Assembly: GCF_001411555.2 (NCBI RefSeq)
Contig: NC_049916.1
Span: 24,570,558-24,634,557, forward strand
Direction: 5' to 3'
DNA length: 64,000 nt
DNA from: Juglans regia
Lineage: Eukaryota; Streptophyta; Magnoliopsida; Fagales; Juglandaceae
The position numbers and the translations under genes are program-made. Each line of letters opens with the position of its first letter. Within the stretch, counting starts at the first letter, position 1. This document shows, piece by piece, positions 23,900-36,700 of the stretch. The notes under the pieces are model-generated. The model was not told the origin of the DNA and made no database searches. It worked only from the letters and a program-made list of their open reading frames with translations.

Positions 23900-25010
23900 A
23901 CTTTATTATATGTGTTATCCACACCAACTTATAATTAAATTGGTTCCCTTACAAATTATTTTAAACTTAAATGATTAAACTCACGATCGACAAATTGAAT
24001 AATGTGGCTAAACAAATCTTGAGAATTATATATATTATTAAAAGTGTTAATTAATAACCATAATCACACAACACCAGATTTGTGCATAAATGGAAACTTA
24101 CCAAATGAAGATCCATCACCCACGACAGCAGTCACAACCGCTACATCAAACATCAATCCATGCAACAGTTAATTCTCATATTTTGTCAAAGCTTTATTTA
24201 TGTAAAATTTCCTTGTATGGCTCTTGTATCCAACAGCCTCTTGTATTGATGTAATGCACCGTATAAATAATGCAAATAAACTCTCAATGCTCGCACGATT
24301 TCACTGAGGCCTTTTATCAAACACTCTGTATTTAATTTCTTATTAATAACTTCTTTATGGACACATTAAACACATTAAATATTATGTTAAGCACTAGAAT
24401 TATAAATGGCATAATTCTTCTATACTATTTCCAGAGTGAGTTTATTCAAAACGCTAGAATATTGAAGAGGAGAAAGAGAACAAGGATAGAAGAAATAACA
24501 TTACTTGTTACTCACAAAAGAAAGCAAGTAAGAAATCGAAATGGGCATCAATTCAATCCGACACAATATTTTTCAATATATTTACATTATAGGGTAATTA
24601 ATTCTATCATTATATATGTCACACACTAGATTAACTACATGCTAGTCATGAAAATGCATTTGAGCTAAAAATTCCGGGTTTGAGTCATTATAGATTGGAA
24701 AAGCTGAGGGCTGCCAACTTCAGGAATTGACATCATGAACAACATGCCGTTTATTACTCAATTTGTGAAGCATCAAGCTCACGGTTCTATCTGACACAAC
24801 TTCTAGGAATTATTTTTGTCCTTGTGGTGGCTGAAGACTTGAATAAAAAGGCAATATATATCTCCCTCAATAGTTATATGTATTTCACCATGCACTTGTT
24901 GTATTGTAGACTCTTCGTCCGAAATAAAAGAATCGGTCCAAAGGAGAATTACTTCGAAGTTTCTTCCTAGTGAAAAGCTTTTTCTTTCCTTCTTACAAGT
25001 ACATCTGCTA
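23900..25010 (-). repeat. Orphan 3' flank of a receptor-kinase unit (copy C)
   Basis: The pieces 23900-24050, 24340-24460 and 24690-25010 match the 3' flanks of copies 1, 5 and 7, but no exon 7 follows. Compared with the flank at 60440, about 290 extra bases lie at 24050-24340. They hold a TATA-like GTATAAATA near 24262 and could be a solo LTR; I could not find target duplications for it. Confidence 0.6.
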
Positions 25011-26220
25011 CTTTCAAGCCCAGAAGTCAACATCCAGAGTTCCACACTACAGCTATTACTTCTTCTTCTTTACCAACCTCGAGATCTTGGTCTCTGTCTT
25101 CCCTATCTTTTTCTTTTTTCCATCGGACCCATTTTTAGACTTAGCCTCTAGATCATTGTCGTCTATAGGTTCATATTACAATAACTTTTGTTACTCTTTT
25201 TATCTTTCAAAAGACTTGAATGCATTTAGTTTGGGTTTGAATCTTGTTCTTTTTCAATGTATTCCGAGATTTCTTGAAAACCCATCCGTGTTTCGTGTGA
25301 TTCCTGGACAAAATCCCCAGAAAATCCTAGTAAAATGGAATTGAAGCTTCCGACTTTTTGGTTTTACTCTAGGTTTTATTTAAAGCGAATGGAGGGAGAC
25401 GAGTTCATGGGTTGAAAACGGAGGGAAGAAAAATAAGAAATGGCCCCGTTTCATTTTTCAAGTGGGCAACGGTTCCCCCGCGAGTTCCCATCTAGGTTGG
25501 ATATAGTGTTTTTCTTTATACTATTTCTCCTTTTGGGTTTATTGTAAAACATTTGAGAAGAAATGCTCATCCTTGCAAGTTATTATGCTTGACTATCCCC
25601 TGGATAGTATGTTCTACACTCTTACTTCATGAACTTTTTTTGGATTCTCATATATATAATTTTCCCATTGTTCTAAAAAATATATATATAATTTATCTAT
25701 ATAACAACTATCTCGAAACGATATATTGAAACGTAAAAGTATCGAAATACTTCATTCCAGTGTCTCAACCAAAACGATCACGGGAACGGAATTCAAAACT
25801 TTGGTAGACACACAACAAGAAAGTATAGAGAAATAATATTGAGTTCCTGAAAAACTAGTTTCATATATCGTGGTCTTTCAATTATCTTGTTACTTCTTCT
25901 TAACTTACTATAGAAAATCGTATTATTTTATAAATTCTACTTTTGTGAAATCTCTTTATGAACCTGTCATTCCTCCAATTTTACAGTTCATTTTCCAACA
26001 AATTAATATAATAATGTCACTTCATTAAAAAAATATAAATTATCTCTTTCTAACTTTAAAATTTTCATGTGAATTTGTATGCTTACATAAAGTTGTAAAA
26101 AGAATTATAAAATAGAAAATAATTTATACAAATCCAAGAAGTGTAAAGTAATTAATCTTATAAAAAAAAGTACTTAGTGGATAACCAGACAACTCTATAA
26201 TAGTCAGGAATTCAGAGTCT
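25010..26220. other. Unassigned region
   Basis: About 25010-25400 is pyrimidine-rich and UTR-like with no convincing reading frame. About 25790-25930 resembles 30510-30640 (AGAGAAATAATATTGAGT, ACTAGTTT), so it is part of a dispersed repeat, perhaps an LTR. The rest is AT-rich with no gene that I can see. Confidence 0.4.
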
Positions 26221-26222
26221 AA

Positions 26223-26412
26223 AGATGTGTTTGGATATTGAATTGAGTTGAGTTGAGTTGAGATGAGATGATAAAATATTGTTAGAATATTATTTTTTAA
26301 TATTATTATTATTTTAAGATTTGAAAAAGTTGAATTATTTATTATATTTTATATTGAAATTTGAAAAAATTGTAATGATGAGTTGAGATGAGTTTGATGT
26401 CCAAACACACCC
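26223..26412. mobile_element. Tourist-like MITE
   Basis: The ends GATGTGTTTGGATATTGA and, inverted, GGGTGTGTTTGGACATCAA are terminal inverted repeats flanked by TAA on both sides, as in PIF/Harbinger-derived MITEs. The core is AT-rich, with GAGTTGAGATGAG blocks at both ends. Relatives lie near 57185-57345 and 60822-61050. Confidence 0.7.
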
Positions 26413-26893
26413 TAAATATTTTACAAAAAGTCAAATGGACCAAAACATGTACGGCTGACAAGAAAAGTGTAGTGATAGCTTTATAACTCAATCACAATTT
26501 ATTTGAATTTTTAATAAAATAATATTTTTGAAATATTTAAAAACATCCCATCAGATTTAATTCACAGTTGCAGACAACTCATGTAGTTGGTATATATTTT
26601 AATTCATGAGAAATAATAAAGTTACTATTAAATAACAATTTGTATAGTAATAAAATAATATTATTTTAAATTTAAATTATAGGTCGAGGTCTAATTAATT
26701 GTCTTGGACAAAATATCTCGTGGCTATTGTAAATATATGGGTGTAGTAAATTAAATACATTTTATGTATTTGAAGGATGATTTTTAGAATTCTTAGCTAT
26801 TCATGTTTTCTTATATTTCATGTTTACGTATTCTTTTGATTTATATATTGTCATCCTTTAAGTTTATATATTCATTTACTATCACGTATCCTT

Positions 26894-29800
26894 AATGGCG
26901 GTACTAGAAATTTGTTTTAGGGAAGCTAAGCAAAGTTAAAACTATAATAAAATATTTTTTACTCTATTTCTATACAATTTCTCTTACGGTATAGAACAAT
27001 CTGATAGCAAGATGTAAAATAAAAATAAAATACGTTTAATACAAACTATGTATTAAAAAATTATATGATATATCAAGAACAATATATCATTGAAATAACA
27101 TAAAGACACTCATACAAATATATCAAACAAAAGAAACACAGAGTGTCTAAAATTATAATTTGCGTTCTTTTAAAGAAACAAAATCATCAAATATTGAATC
27201 TAAATCTAAATTCTTAGCTATTTCTCTTTCAATATAGACAACTAAATTATTTGCTAGAAACTCATCTTCAATTTTATTGCGAAGTCTTGTTTTAACAATC
27301 TTCATAGCTGAAAAAACTCATTCACTGGTCGTTATAGATACTAGAAGAGTCAAAACAAGACGAATCAATCTATCAATAAGATAGTATGTCTTTGATTTCT
27401 CTCTCTACCAATCTTCGACATAAATCTGCAATGAATGACAAATTCTAAAACTTCGGATTAGTAAACACATCAACTTTAAAATGCTTCAATTGAAATCTTA
27501 AATTAATTTTCTCGTTCTCAGAAAAATCAAAAGGATAATACTTTTTTGCAAGACAATAGATATCATTAATATTAAAAGATTTATAAACATCATTTGGATC
27601 CAAAGTTGAGTTAAGAGTTAAAAGCTTTATCGCGCTCCTTCACCAAACCTACTGTCAAGTTCTTGCACTTGAAAATCTATAGTAGCATTAAATATTTCAA
27701 AATGATAATGATGCTCTATCATAATGTGATCTCGTTGATGACGACCACGACCTTGTACATAACGAGAGCTCAATTCTGGAATGTCAATATCAAATTTCTT
27801 GGAGAAAGAGACAACATTCTCAAAAAGATTTTCCCAACCTTTATTTCTCAACTTTTGAATGAGTCTTTTTGTAGTTGAAACCATATTTATGGCATTCAAG
27901 ATGTCTTGAGATTTTTGCTGCAAAACTTGACTAAAACATTAGAAATACCCATGATTTCCTTCATTAAATGTAAAATAAATATAAATTGGAATGATTTTTA
28001 TAAGCAGCATTCGCATCTCCGAATTAAGAGTAAGTGGATCTTTCTTTTATTATGTTTTCAAGAACCGAGCAAGTGGCTCCAGACATTCATAGTAGATTGC
28101 AAATAAAATAAAAATGAGAACCTCAATGAGAATCACTGGCTCGTTTGACAGTGCCAATTTGGTTACCTCATTTTTCACTTTCAAGTTCATCAATAGCTAT
28201 CATATGTGCAATTCGTATTGCCTAAGCAGCTTGCAGTTCATCATGACGTTTACATAAAGCGCTCACCACATTGATAATGAAATTCAAATTTGAGAAAAAC
28301 TCATGAACATAAACTACCTCTCTAGATGCAGCAACTAATGCTAACTGTAATCGATGAGCAAAACAAATGAACATAGTATGCATATGGACAATATTTAAGA
28401 AATAGTACTTTCAATCATTTCCATTCACCAAGCATATTACTAGCACCATCATATCCTTGTCCACGAATATTTTAAATATCAAGACAATGTCGGGAAATAA
28501 CTGCAGATATTTCATTTTTTAGAGTTAATGTTGATGTATCTTTAACATGTACAAGATCAAAAAATCATTTTTGTATAAAACCATCATCATCAACAAATCT
28601 CAAGATTATAGTCATTTGCTCCCTCTTAGACTCATCTCGTGCCTCATCAACAATAATGCAAAAAATAAAATTTTCAACATTTTCACAAATTTTATTTTTC
28701 ACTTTCTTTGCAAGAATTTCAAAATCTCTTTTTGAATTTTGGGTGAAGTATACTTCGAAGATTTATGGATATTTTTCAAAACAAGTTTTCCAACATTGTC
28801 ATTATACGAAGTCTAGAGTTTAAGCATCTCAAGGAAGTTAACTCAATTATTTTACTCGGAGTCTAAAGGCACATCCTTGAAATGCAAGCCATCGAACAAC
28901 ATCAATAGATGTTTTTACTCGGAGTCGATTGTTGAGAATTTGTTCAGAGTTTTATGCATTCATTAATTTATCAATATGCTGTGATTATTTTAATAAATCC
29001 TCACAAGATTTCACAGTATTATTACGACAAGAGTAAGTATCCTCCCCAATATGATTAAAAAAGGCACAATGTTTTCCATCATTAATCTTCTTCCAACTTC
29101 TAAATCCTATGACAGTAAATACATCCAATCCAGAACGTCGAGATGCTTTCATTGTAAAAAGATAACAAGCTAAAAAATATCCAGCATCCTTTGATGGAGA
29201 ATACTCTAGCCAATATGCAAATTGTACAAACCAAGAAACTTGAAAGCGATGAGGATGCTTTTCAGAACCAAAAAATTGATATTTTGAGAGACGTATTTGA
29301 TATGGACCAATTTTCAAGTAAACTCATGTTATTTCATCACGTTGATTGACTGAATAGTCCCATGTAGGAGAACATAATCCTGGATCTCGTTGTAGAGAAG
29401 ATATATCAATCTATTTAGAATCAAGTATTGACGATGTAAAATTAATCTTTTCAGACTCCACAATTGGAGAGTTAAGATCAAGATTTTCCTTAGGTTCAAT
29501 CTTTAGAATTTTAGAAAAATTTTCTCGAATATCAACTTCTTTTCTTTTGAAGAATGAGTCGATAGTTTTTAATTTAGACATAATTCATGAACCTAAATTG
29601 AAAATCAAATTGAAACATATAAAATAAAGTTAGATATATATGAATTCAATTACTCATGAAACATGAATTTAAAGTTAATCTTTAAGCACAAAATAAATAA
29701 CTATTCAATAGACATAATTATATACAAGCAAGACCAAGTAGTAATCAATCTATTTCAAAAAGAAAAAGAAAATTTCTAAACAAAAATTCAGCTGCATCAA

Positions 29801-30478
29801 TACATGAAAGAAAGGGAAAAGTGAAAAAAAAATTCAAAAATATTGTATCAATAGATTCAATACAATTATATATATATATAGAAAGAAGAAGAAAATCAAA
29901 ACAAAAAAGGAACAAAAAAAATAGAGAAAAGTCAAACCGTGTATGCAGTGGCGGAACTATCACTATGTATGTAGGCAACTAGGCTATTACAATGTTACTG
30001 TTATTGTAGCTTGTAGAAGAGTTGCAATCTGTACCAAAAATTTACTTCAAGACAACACGTAATTGCATTCATGATCAAAATCTCCCATTTTTGGCCTTTT
30101 GGCAGATGGTAAGGATAAGATAATTTTCTTTTAGCAGTAGAAAGTTAGAAACTGCAGAATTGTAGGAGGCAACGTGCAGAGGAGAAGAAAATCATCTGAC
30201 TTCTCTTTTTTATTTTTATTGATAGTAAAAACGTGGCATCATGTTATTAGATGATTTTATTTTATGTAAGATGTATTTTATTTATTTTATTTTTAAATAG
30301 GATTAAATTTTTTTAAAATTGGACTTATAAGTAATTAATCTATAAAATCAAAATAATTTTGTAGAGGGGGGGCCAACACAAAATAAGATTAAGATTATCA
30401 TATTAAATCATAAAAAATTAATATATAACTTTTGGAGGGGCCATGGCCCCCCTTGCCCCTTCATAGTTTCGTCACTAC
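26894..30478 (-). mobile_element. hAT-family DNA transposon, decayed
   Basis: The left end (AATGGCGGTACTA) and inverted right end (AGTGACGAAACTA) match at most positions. They are flanked by near-identical 8-mers, GTATCCTT and GTATCTTC, the target-duplication length of hAT elements. Inside is a degenerate hAT transposase on the minus strand. A second CAGTGGCGGAAC near 29946 could be a nested copy or the original end, so the right boundary is uncertain. Confidence 0.6.
27153..29581 (-). pseudogene. hAT transposase (TTF-type zinc finger / hAT dimerisation)
   Basis: The minus strand starts MSKLKTIDSFFKRK at 29581. It then shows the TTF-type zinc-finger stretch at 29317-28985 (GPYQIRLSKYQFFGSEKHP, WLEYSPSKDAGYFLACYLF, GFRSWKKINDGKHCAF). 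The central part is shattered. About 27923-27627 is again readable (RLIQKLRNKGWENLF, DIDIPELSSRYVQGRGR, HYHFEIFNATIDFQVQELDS). The C-terminal dimerisation part ends with LDSIFDDFVSLKERKL and TAA at 27153. A TAG interrupts near 29410 and several frames are used, so it cannot be active. The relatives are plant proteins annotated as zinc finger MYM-type 1-like or TTF-type zinc finger with HAT dimerisation domain. Confidence 0.85.
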
Positions 30479-30509
30479 GTATCTTCTCATGCCTATAAAA
30501 GAGAGTCTT

Positions 30510-31045
30510 GAAAAGCATTTGTAATAGACACACAAAAAGAAAATATAGAGAAATAATATTGAGTATCTAAATAACTAGTTTTATATATTGTGATCATTCA
30601 ATTCTCTTGTTAATTTTTCTCAATTTCCCAAAATGTTATCAGCACGAGACTCTGACTAACCGTTGTGTTCTTTTGATCTTTGACAAATACTTGCGTAACA
30701 TTTTCTTACCATTGTAAGCTTCTATTATATAACTATTGATATTTACTTATTGAGATATAAACCATTTTATAAAATCTTGATATGATATATGTGATATTAT
30801 ATAGAGTATAATGTAATTATCATATTAAGTGTATTATCCACACCATGTTATTAGCACAGGATCTGGCTAACCGTTGTGTTCATTTGATATTTAACAAATA
30901 ATTGCGTAACATTTTTCGACCACTGTAAGTTTCTATTATATTAATATTGATATCTACTTATTGCAATATAAACTATTTTATAAAATTTTGACATGATCTA
31001 TCTAATATTATATAGAGTATAATGTAATTATCATATTAAGTGTAT
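30510..31045 (+). repeat. LTR-leader-like remnant with a ~205-bp tandem duplication
   Basis: About 30640-30845 and 30846-31048 are two similar copies, each running from TTATCAGCAC/TTATTAGCAC through AACCGTTGTGTTC and TATATAGAGTATAATGTAAT to GTGTATTATCCACA. The region before them (TATAAAAGAGAGTC near 30495) looks like the end of an LTR. No coding sequence remains. Confidence 0.6.
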
Positions 31046-31430
31046 TATCCACAGTGGCTTATAAATATATTTTTTCCCTTACAAATTATCTTAAACTTGA
31101 ATGATTAAATTCATAATCGACCAATTGAATAGCGTGTCTAAATATATTTGGAGAATTATTTACATTATTAAGAGTGCTTAATTTGAACGGTGTTAGATAT
31201 CTTTGATATTTCTCTATGGATAACTTCTTTATTGACACATCAAATACACTGCTGATGTAAAAGCCTGCTAGATCAGTTTATTAAAAAAAAAAAATATTAG
31301 TATTTTGACTCTTTTGATGAATAAAACAGGTCCAAACTAAGTGATATGTTACACACTAGAATTATAAATAGCATAATTCTTCTATACTATTTCCTGAATG
31401 AGTTTATTCAAAACACTAGAATATCGATTA
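31045..31430 (-). repeat. Distal 3' flank of a receptor unit (partial)
   Basis: It matches 23920-24050 plus 24340-24460 and 60320-60670 (CTTACAAATTAT, GATTAAA, GACACATC, TATACTATTTCC). The kinase exons expected next to it are missing; about 230 bases later the exon 1 fragment of copy 3 begins. Confidence 0.6.
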
Positions 31431-31662
31431 TGAATTAATTACACTTCACCTCCTCAAATTTTCACTTAATTCGTAATGTATTTCTGAAACTAATAATTGT
31501 ATCAAAATGGACCCTCGAACTTTCAAAACTTCCCAATCCCTCCCTTTCGTCTACCAGCAGTATCAAATCTAACGAAAATTCACTACAAAGATGTAACTTT
31601 AATCTAATTTATTATCATTGACCATATAAAATATAAAATAATATATGTTATCAATTAATAAC

Positions 31663-32581
31663 ATATGCCAAATGAACCACACAAAGCATAGACATCAGAT
31701 AGTGATTTTGGTTGAGCCCATAGAACCCACGGCTCAGACGCGGGCAGCCATGTAATTGCCTTGAATTGTCCGGTAGAATCAAGAAAACATATTGACATGA
31801 TAGAAGAATTATAACTCATATAGCTTTCATTTTCATTTGACACAAAACTGATGTTAAATACATAATTCAACCTCATCTCAGGAATAAAGGCGAAAGATTC
31901 TCCATTCCAAACTCCAGAACTCCAATAAACTTGGGACCTGTTCCATTCGAAGATATATTCACTGCTTCCATTTGGGTTTATCCTCATCGAACATGAGAAC
32001 AGACCCGGTGATGGATCTTCTGAATTTTTCCATGAAATAAGTTGCTTCGGTTCTTTTCCAGTTTTATCGATCCCAAGCTTTACACCTGGCAGCCATGTAT
32101 CAGTTGGGTAGTCGAAACTCTCCCAAAATATAGTAGAAAGGTCCGATCTATCTCTTAAAACAAGATTTCCATCATCAAGAAGTGCTGCTTCAGTTGAATT
32201 TGAGGGAAGATTCTGCAAATTTGTGGACCAAAATGGTTTCTTGGAGGAAGCTCCAAGAAGAACAAGATTGCCATCCTCTGAGAATTCGAGTGTTGAATTA
32301 GAAGGGTCAGACAAATGGTTTTCTCTATTTGCTACCCAAACAATATTCTTCTGACCCACTAAGCGTTTAACCCATATCCCCAGGTAGAATTTTTTTGGAG
32401 TACCTCGTTCGAAGAATCCGAGTTCAAATCTGCCATTCTTAGATGATATGCTGTCGTTATTTATCACCGAAAGGGGCGGCTGACCTTTCGTAAAGGTATC
32501 ATCAGCATTAACGGAGAAGCATGCTCTGAGCAGTAGAAGCAGAACAAATAAGAGGAATGGCCTGGTACCATGAATACCCAT
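31663..32581 (-). pseudogene. S-receptor-like kinase copy 3: exon 1 fragment only
   Basis: The frame is open from ATG at 32581 for 306 codons: signal peptide ([15 protein letters not shown]), B-lectin ([31 protein letters not shown]) and S-locus glycoprotein domain ([25 protein letters not shown]). It breaks off after ALCGSFGI at an AT-rich repeat, losing the EGF/PAN part, transmembrane exon and kinase. It is closest to copy 1. If transcribed it could give a secreted lectin-domain protein, but there is no evidence of this. Confidence 0.85.
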
Positions 32582-32929
32582 ATCCCTCACTAACATGCAG
32601 CAACTAGGACCGCAAATTGTAGTTACATAAAGATGCCTTGAGAATGAGGGTGCTAGAAATAATCAAGTGTACGATAAAACTTTGAGCAATGCTATATTTG
32701 TGGAGTCAAGCACTGTACAATTATTTTATAAAAAAGTATAATTCATTATAAAAAAAAAAATTAATTTCCTTTTCGCGTGGACGAGATATTCCGTCAAGAG
32801 TCCTGCTAGGTACAGGCAAAAATTTGTGCCTGCATGCGTACTCCTTCTGACGTGGCAGCTCTTATTTTATTTAAAAAAAGAAAAAAAAAAAACAAAACAA
32901 AACGGAGGAAGAAGAAGGGAAAACAGACT

Positions 32930-33266
32930 CTCCCCCCCCCCTCTCTCTCGTTTTCGTTTCTCTTGATTTCGAAAAAGCTGAGGTTTGGACTGGTTTCTCT
33001 CTTGCTTTCATTTCTTTTACAGTTTCATCCATCATCTCTTCGTTTCATTTCTTTTACAATTTTATCCATCATCTATTCGATTGGTTTCTCGATTTCGTTT
33101 CTTTTACACTTTTGTCTATCTTGGTTTCGAAAAAGCTTTGGTTTTGTTTCTCTCCCGCTCATATCGTAGCAAAGTCTCAGATTTGTGTCGCTTACCGTCA
33201 TTGTTGATCAGTTGCCGCAACCCACGCCATCCTCAGCTGCTACCCACATTTCAGCATCGAATTTGG
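32930..33266 (+). other. Pyrimidine-rich 5'UTR-like segment with splice donor
   Basis: A CT-rich tract (from 32930) leads through TTCTTTTACA-type direct repeats to CATCGAATTTG, then GTAAGAGG near 33265, a good splice donor. No long coding frame is convincing. It looks like the 5' UTR exon and first intron of a captured plant gene. Confidence 0.35.
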
Positions 33267-33269
33267 TAA

Positions 33270-36200
33270 GAGGCTTAAAAGCTTCTTTTTTTTTCGTTTA
33301 TATTTTGTCTAACTTTGGGATTGTGTGAGTGTGAGTTTTGAAGTTTTTCAAACAATTTATGCTTTTCTCTGTTTATCTAGTAAGCATTTAGAATTTTTTC
33401 TACTAAAAGAAAGACTTTTTGCTACATGGATAATTGCCCAACAATATTAAATGCACTGGAGGGGGGTGTTATAACTTATAATCAAAGAAAAAAAAACAAA
33501 GAGGATCATGGATGGGACACAAAAAAAATATATATATTTTGCTGAAAAATTATGGGAAGTCCAGATTAAAATTTGGTTGAGGTTTGTCAACTACTTAGAT
33601 CTAAATGGATCGTGCAAAATGTACAAGCTAGAGAAGATTGATAATACAAGATACTGATGACTTTGAGAAGGTTGAGACAAAAGGGTGAAAAATTAGAGCA
33701 GTGTTTTCAAGAGGTAAAACTGCGATGAAAGCAAGGGATGCATACATATACATACAAAGATTATAGTGTGTTGGTAGCTTATATGGAAGTTATGCCATGG
33801 TAACTTGGGATGTTGTGTGTTGGTGGCATGGGATAATATATTTAATTTGTGTGTTGGTTTGAGATGATGTGTGTTGGTATATATGCACTACCCAGTCTCT
33901 AGTATCCGCTATAGGCATTGCACTTTGACATTTGTTCAGAACTTGACTAATTAATCATCTCAATTTTTTTATTCTCTTTTGTTCCGAGTGGCCTCAGTTT
34001 TTTAGCTACATTATGAGATTAGCAACCTTGCCAAAGATGCATGCAAACCTCTAGACAAGCTGGTGCACAGATATAAGTACGAGCTCTCCAACCTCACATT
34101 TCCACTATCCACTTGTGAACTAAAGATATTATAACGTGAGTTATGTTGTATGACTTGTGGTTTTAGTTGTTGGTTATTGAAGTTATGGATTTGGCAATAA
34201 GTGAATATCGAAAACCTAAACCTTTAGAAACCAAGGGAAAAAGAACACAAATAAGATGAGAAAGTGTTTGAGCTTATCTTGAATACCTAAACTCAAGTAT
34301 CAACTTGCATAAAAACAATATATTTTTCTCAACCATTATTGTGTTGCAAAGTTGTCCCGACATTGGTTTACTTGTTAGGATTAGAATATTGTTCTCCTTT
34401 TACATCATTTTGGCATATCAGACATATGGTATCTGCTTACTTTAGGAAGTGGGATTACTTGCTGGTCCAGTGTTGGATTTTGAAATATTGAGTATTTGAA
34501 ACTACTTTGATTGTATTGCAAACTTTTATGCACACAATTAATTAATTGAGTTTGATTGTATCAGGTAAAGCAAAAAAGAATGCTAGTTGAGATGGTGCAA
34601 CAACAACGTAAGGTAGAGCTGGGAATCTAAAAACGATGTTCTGTTGGGGTGATTTTGTATAAGCTGAAGATGCATTTCTTTTTGTATTTGGGAGTGATTG
34701 TAGGAAGGTGAAGTTGCATTTCTTTTATGTATTTGGGAGTGGGTTGACTAAAGAAACTTGTTGAACTCATGAACTCTGTCACTCTTGTTCAGAAAAATAT
34801 TTTTATATATTTTATGAAAAAATATCTGCACAATGGCTAGTGTTGTGGTGTGCTATTACTATATGTATTATATATAGATTCAATAGAATAATTGATGGGG
34901 ATAGGGATCAAATGCATGAATATTGCAGATATTTTTTAAACGGGATAGCACCACCGTATTCATTATAATCAACGAATTGAGTTATGTATTTGACTACTTG
35001 TTTGGTTGACTGTAGAAAATTACTTGGACATGATTTTGGTGGAAATGAATCCAATTTAATTAACATGAAAGTTTAAAAAAAAAATAAAGTCACTAAAGTA
35101 CTGTATTCGAAGATTCCTTCCAACAACAATATAAAGTCACTAGCAACAGATTTCCCAATAATTTGTCTCTGTTACTAACACTAAGTCCCTAATAACAAAG
35201 TCATCAACTGGTTGGTCGATGTATCCCAATCAGTTGATTCAGTTGGGGCTTCACTTTGACATCAATACACACAAAACGCCGCATGTCTGCTTCTTCCATT
35301 GAAGCTCCACTTGATTGTTGTAGAATCCTAACTCCCTCTTCCAAATTTCTTTCTCTCTTTTGAAACTCTTCCTCATTCCTTAACAATTCAGCTTCTCTTT
35401 ACAAGTACTCTCTTTATCTGCAACTGTTCAAAATTATTAAGTAGAGTGATGACATGAGGTCCAAGCTAAACTCATGTCCTAACAAAAAAAACAAAGAGGT
35501 TCTCACTTCTCATGGATTTTCTCTGATTTATAGCCTTTTGTTTCCTTCTTTTAATGAGTAAATAAGGGGAAAACAACTGCAACCGCAACTTAAACATTTT
35601 TTTGATAAGAACATCTTTCCATGAAACTCTATGGAACACATACTCGTGCTTTTAGTCAGGGTTGATGGGATATTAGGATAATTAGAAACAAAAATCCTAT
35701 ATATTAAAGTCAGTTTCACGAATGTCATGCAGTCATAGACAAGAAATAAACAACCAAATCGAGAAGAAACAAATTTTATAATCTCAATCAAAATTCAACC
35801 ATTTCCAAAAGAAACCCATTCATGTATAAATTTGATTGGACTAATTTCATGTATTTATCTTACCACAATGATAAACCTCACTGATTCACTCATACTAGAT
35901 TGAATCCATGGCCTCACTCAGCACCCCTTGTTTCTATTTTATACTCGCCAAAGGAACTACCTAGATTAGTAACTCCGTACGTCCATACTTACATAAATTC
36001 ATGAAATTCATCATGAATTTATGTGCTAGAACTATCCCTGTTGAAGGGCTTCAAGATATGTTTTGCAACAAATCTCATGACTAAGCAACAGAATAAAATT
36101 GATTGGTTAATTTGTGTTCTACCATAGAAAGGAATGAGGAAAGGCAAAATTGAGTACATAAAATTCCAGGTCCTAACCCAGAATGAATTACAAACATAAC

Positions 36201-36440
36201 ATATTTCTCTACTTTAAGAAGACCAAGAAAAAAAATCTAGAAAAAGCCAAACGAGGAAAACCCATAAAGTGCGAAACAGAACTTCTCCAAATAATAATCA
36301 GAAACCCATACAAAATATTAAAAAAAAAAAAAAAAAAAAACCTCATCAACCCAGCCAGTTTCCAGTTTCTTTAAACCCGATTTCAATATTTTCAAGATAC
36401 CACCATGTATAAACCTTAAACAGACGAAACTAAAAAGGGG
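33270..36440. other. Interior of the 4-kb TIR element, no clear gene
   Basis: AT-rich sequence with scattered short frames. About 34560-34770 could be a small terminal exon: TATCAG precedes it, and GGGAGTG-type repeats (TGCATTTCTTT, TTTGGGAGTG) occur twice. I see no transposase and no recognised protein. Confidence 0.4.
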
Positions 36441-36700
36441 AAAAGAAAATCAGAAACTGATCTTTGAGTTACCTAGGACGGCGTTGAACTTTGAGCAAAA
36501 TCCTCCAGTATTATGTAGCAGGTTTGTTGCGTTAGGGTTAGGGTTAGGGTTGGGAACAGCCAACCAGGAGTCGCACAGAGAAGGGCAGGGGAGGGAGAGA
36601 GCATGGGGAGAGAACAATTTCAATGAAAATGTGAAACGCAACGTTTTGAAAGTAGCTTTACCCAATTTCAAGCCCAACTAAACGCATCGTTTTATTTATT
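36440..36700 (-). promoter_or_regulatory. Telo-box-rich 5'UTR-like segment
   Basis: On the minus strand AACCCTAACCCTAACCCTAA lies near 36530-36552, just inside the right end of the 4-kb element. AACCCTAA boxes are typical of promoters and 5' UTRs of plant translation-related genes. A 75-codon frame over it (PNPNPNPNA) is the repeat translated and is not convincing. A hairpin AACGCATCGTTTT/AAAACGATGCG lies at about 36680-36712. Confidence 0.35.

Noticed and set aside
24970..25344. 124-codon open frame
   Set aside because: It starts in the duplicated receptor flank and continues through pyrimidine-rich UTR-like DNA, giving a low-complexity Phe/Tyr/Ser-rich product without domains.
29946..30478. 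Separate small hAT MITE starting CAGTGGCGGAAC
   Set aside because: Its right end would be the same as that of the larger hAT element, so nested and single-element models cannot be told apart. It is mentioned only under the larger element.
36529..36555. Interstitial telomere
   Set aside because: Only about four GTTAGG units, not the plant TTTAGGG repeat. It is better read as telo-box-like AACCCTAA motifs of a 5' leader.
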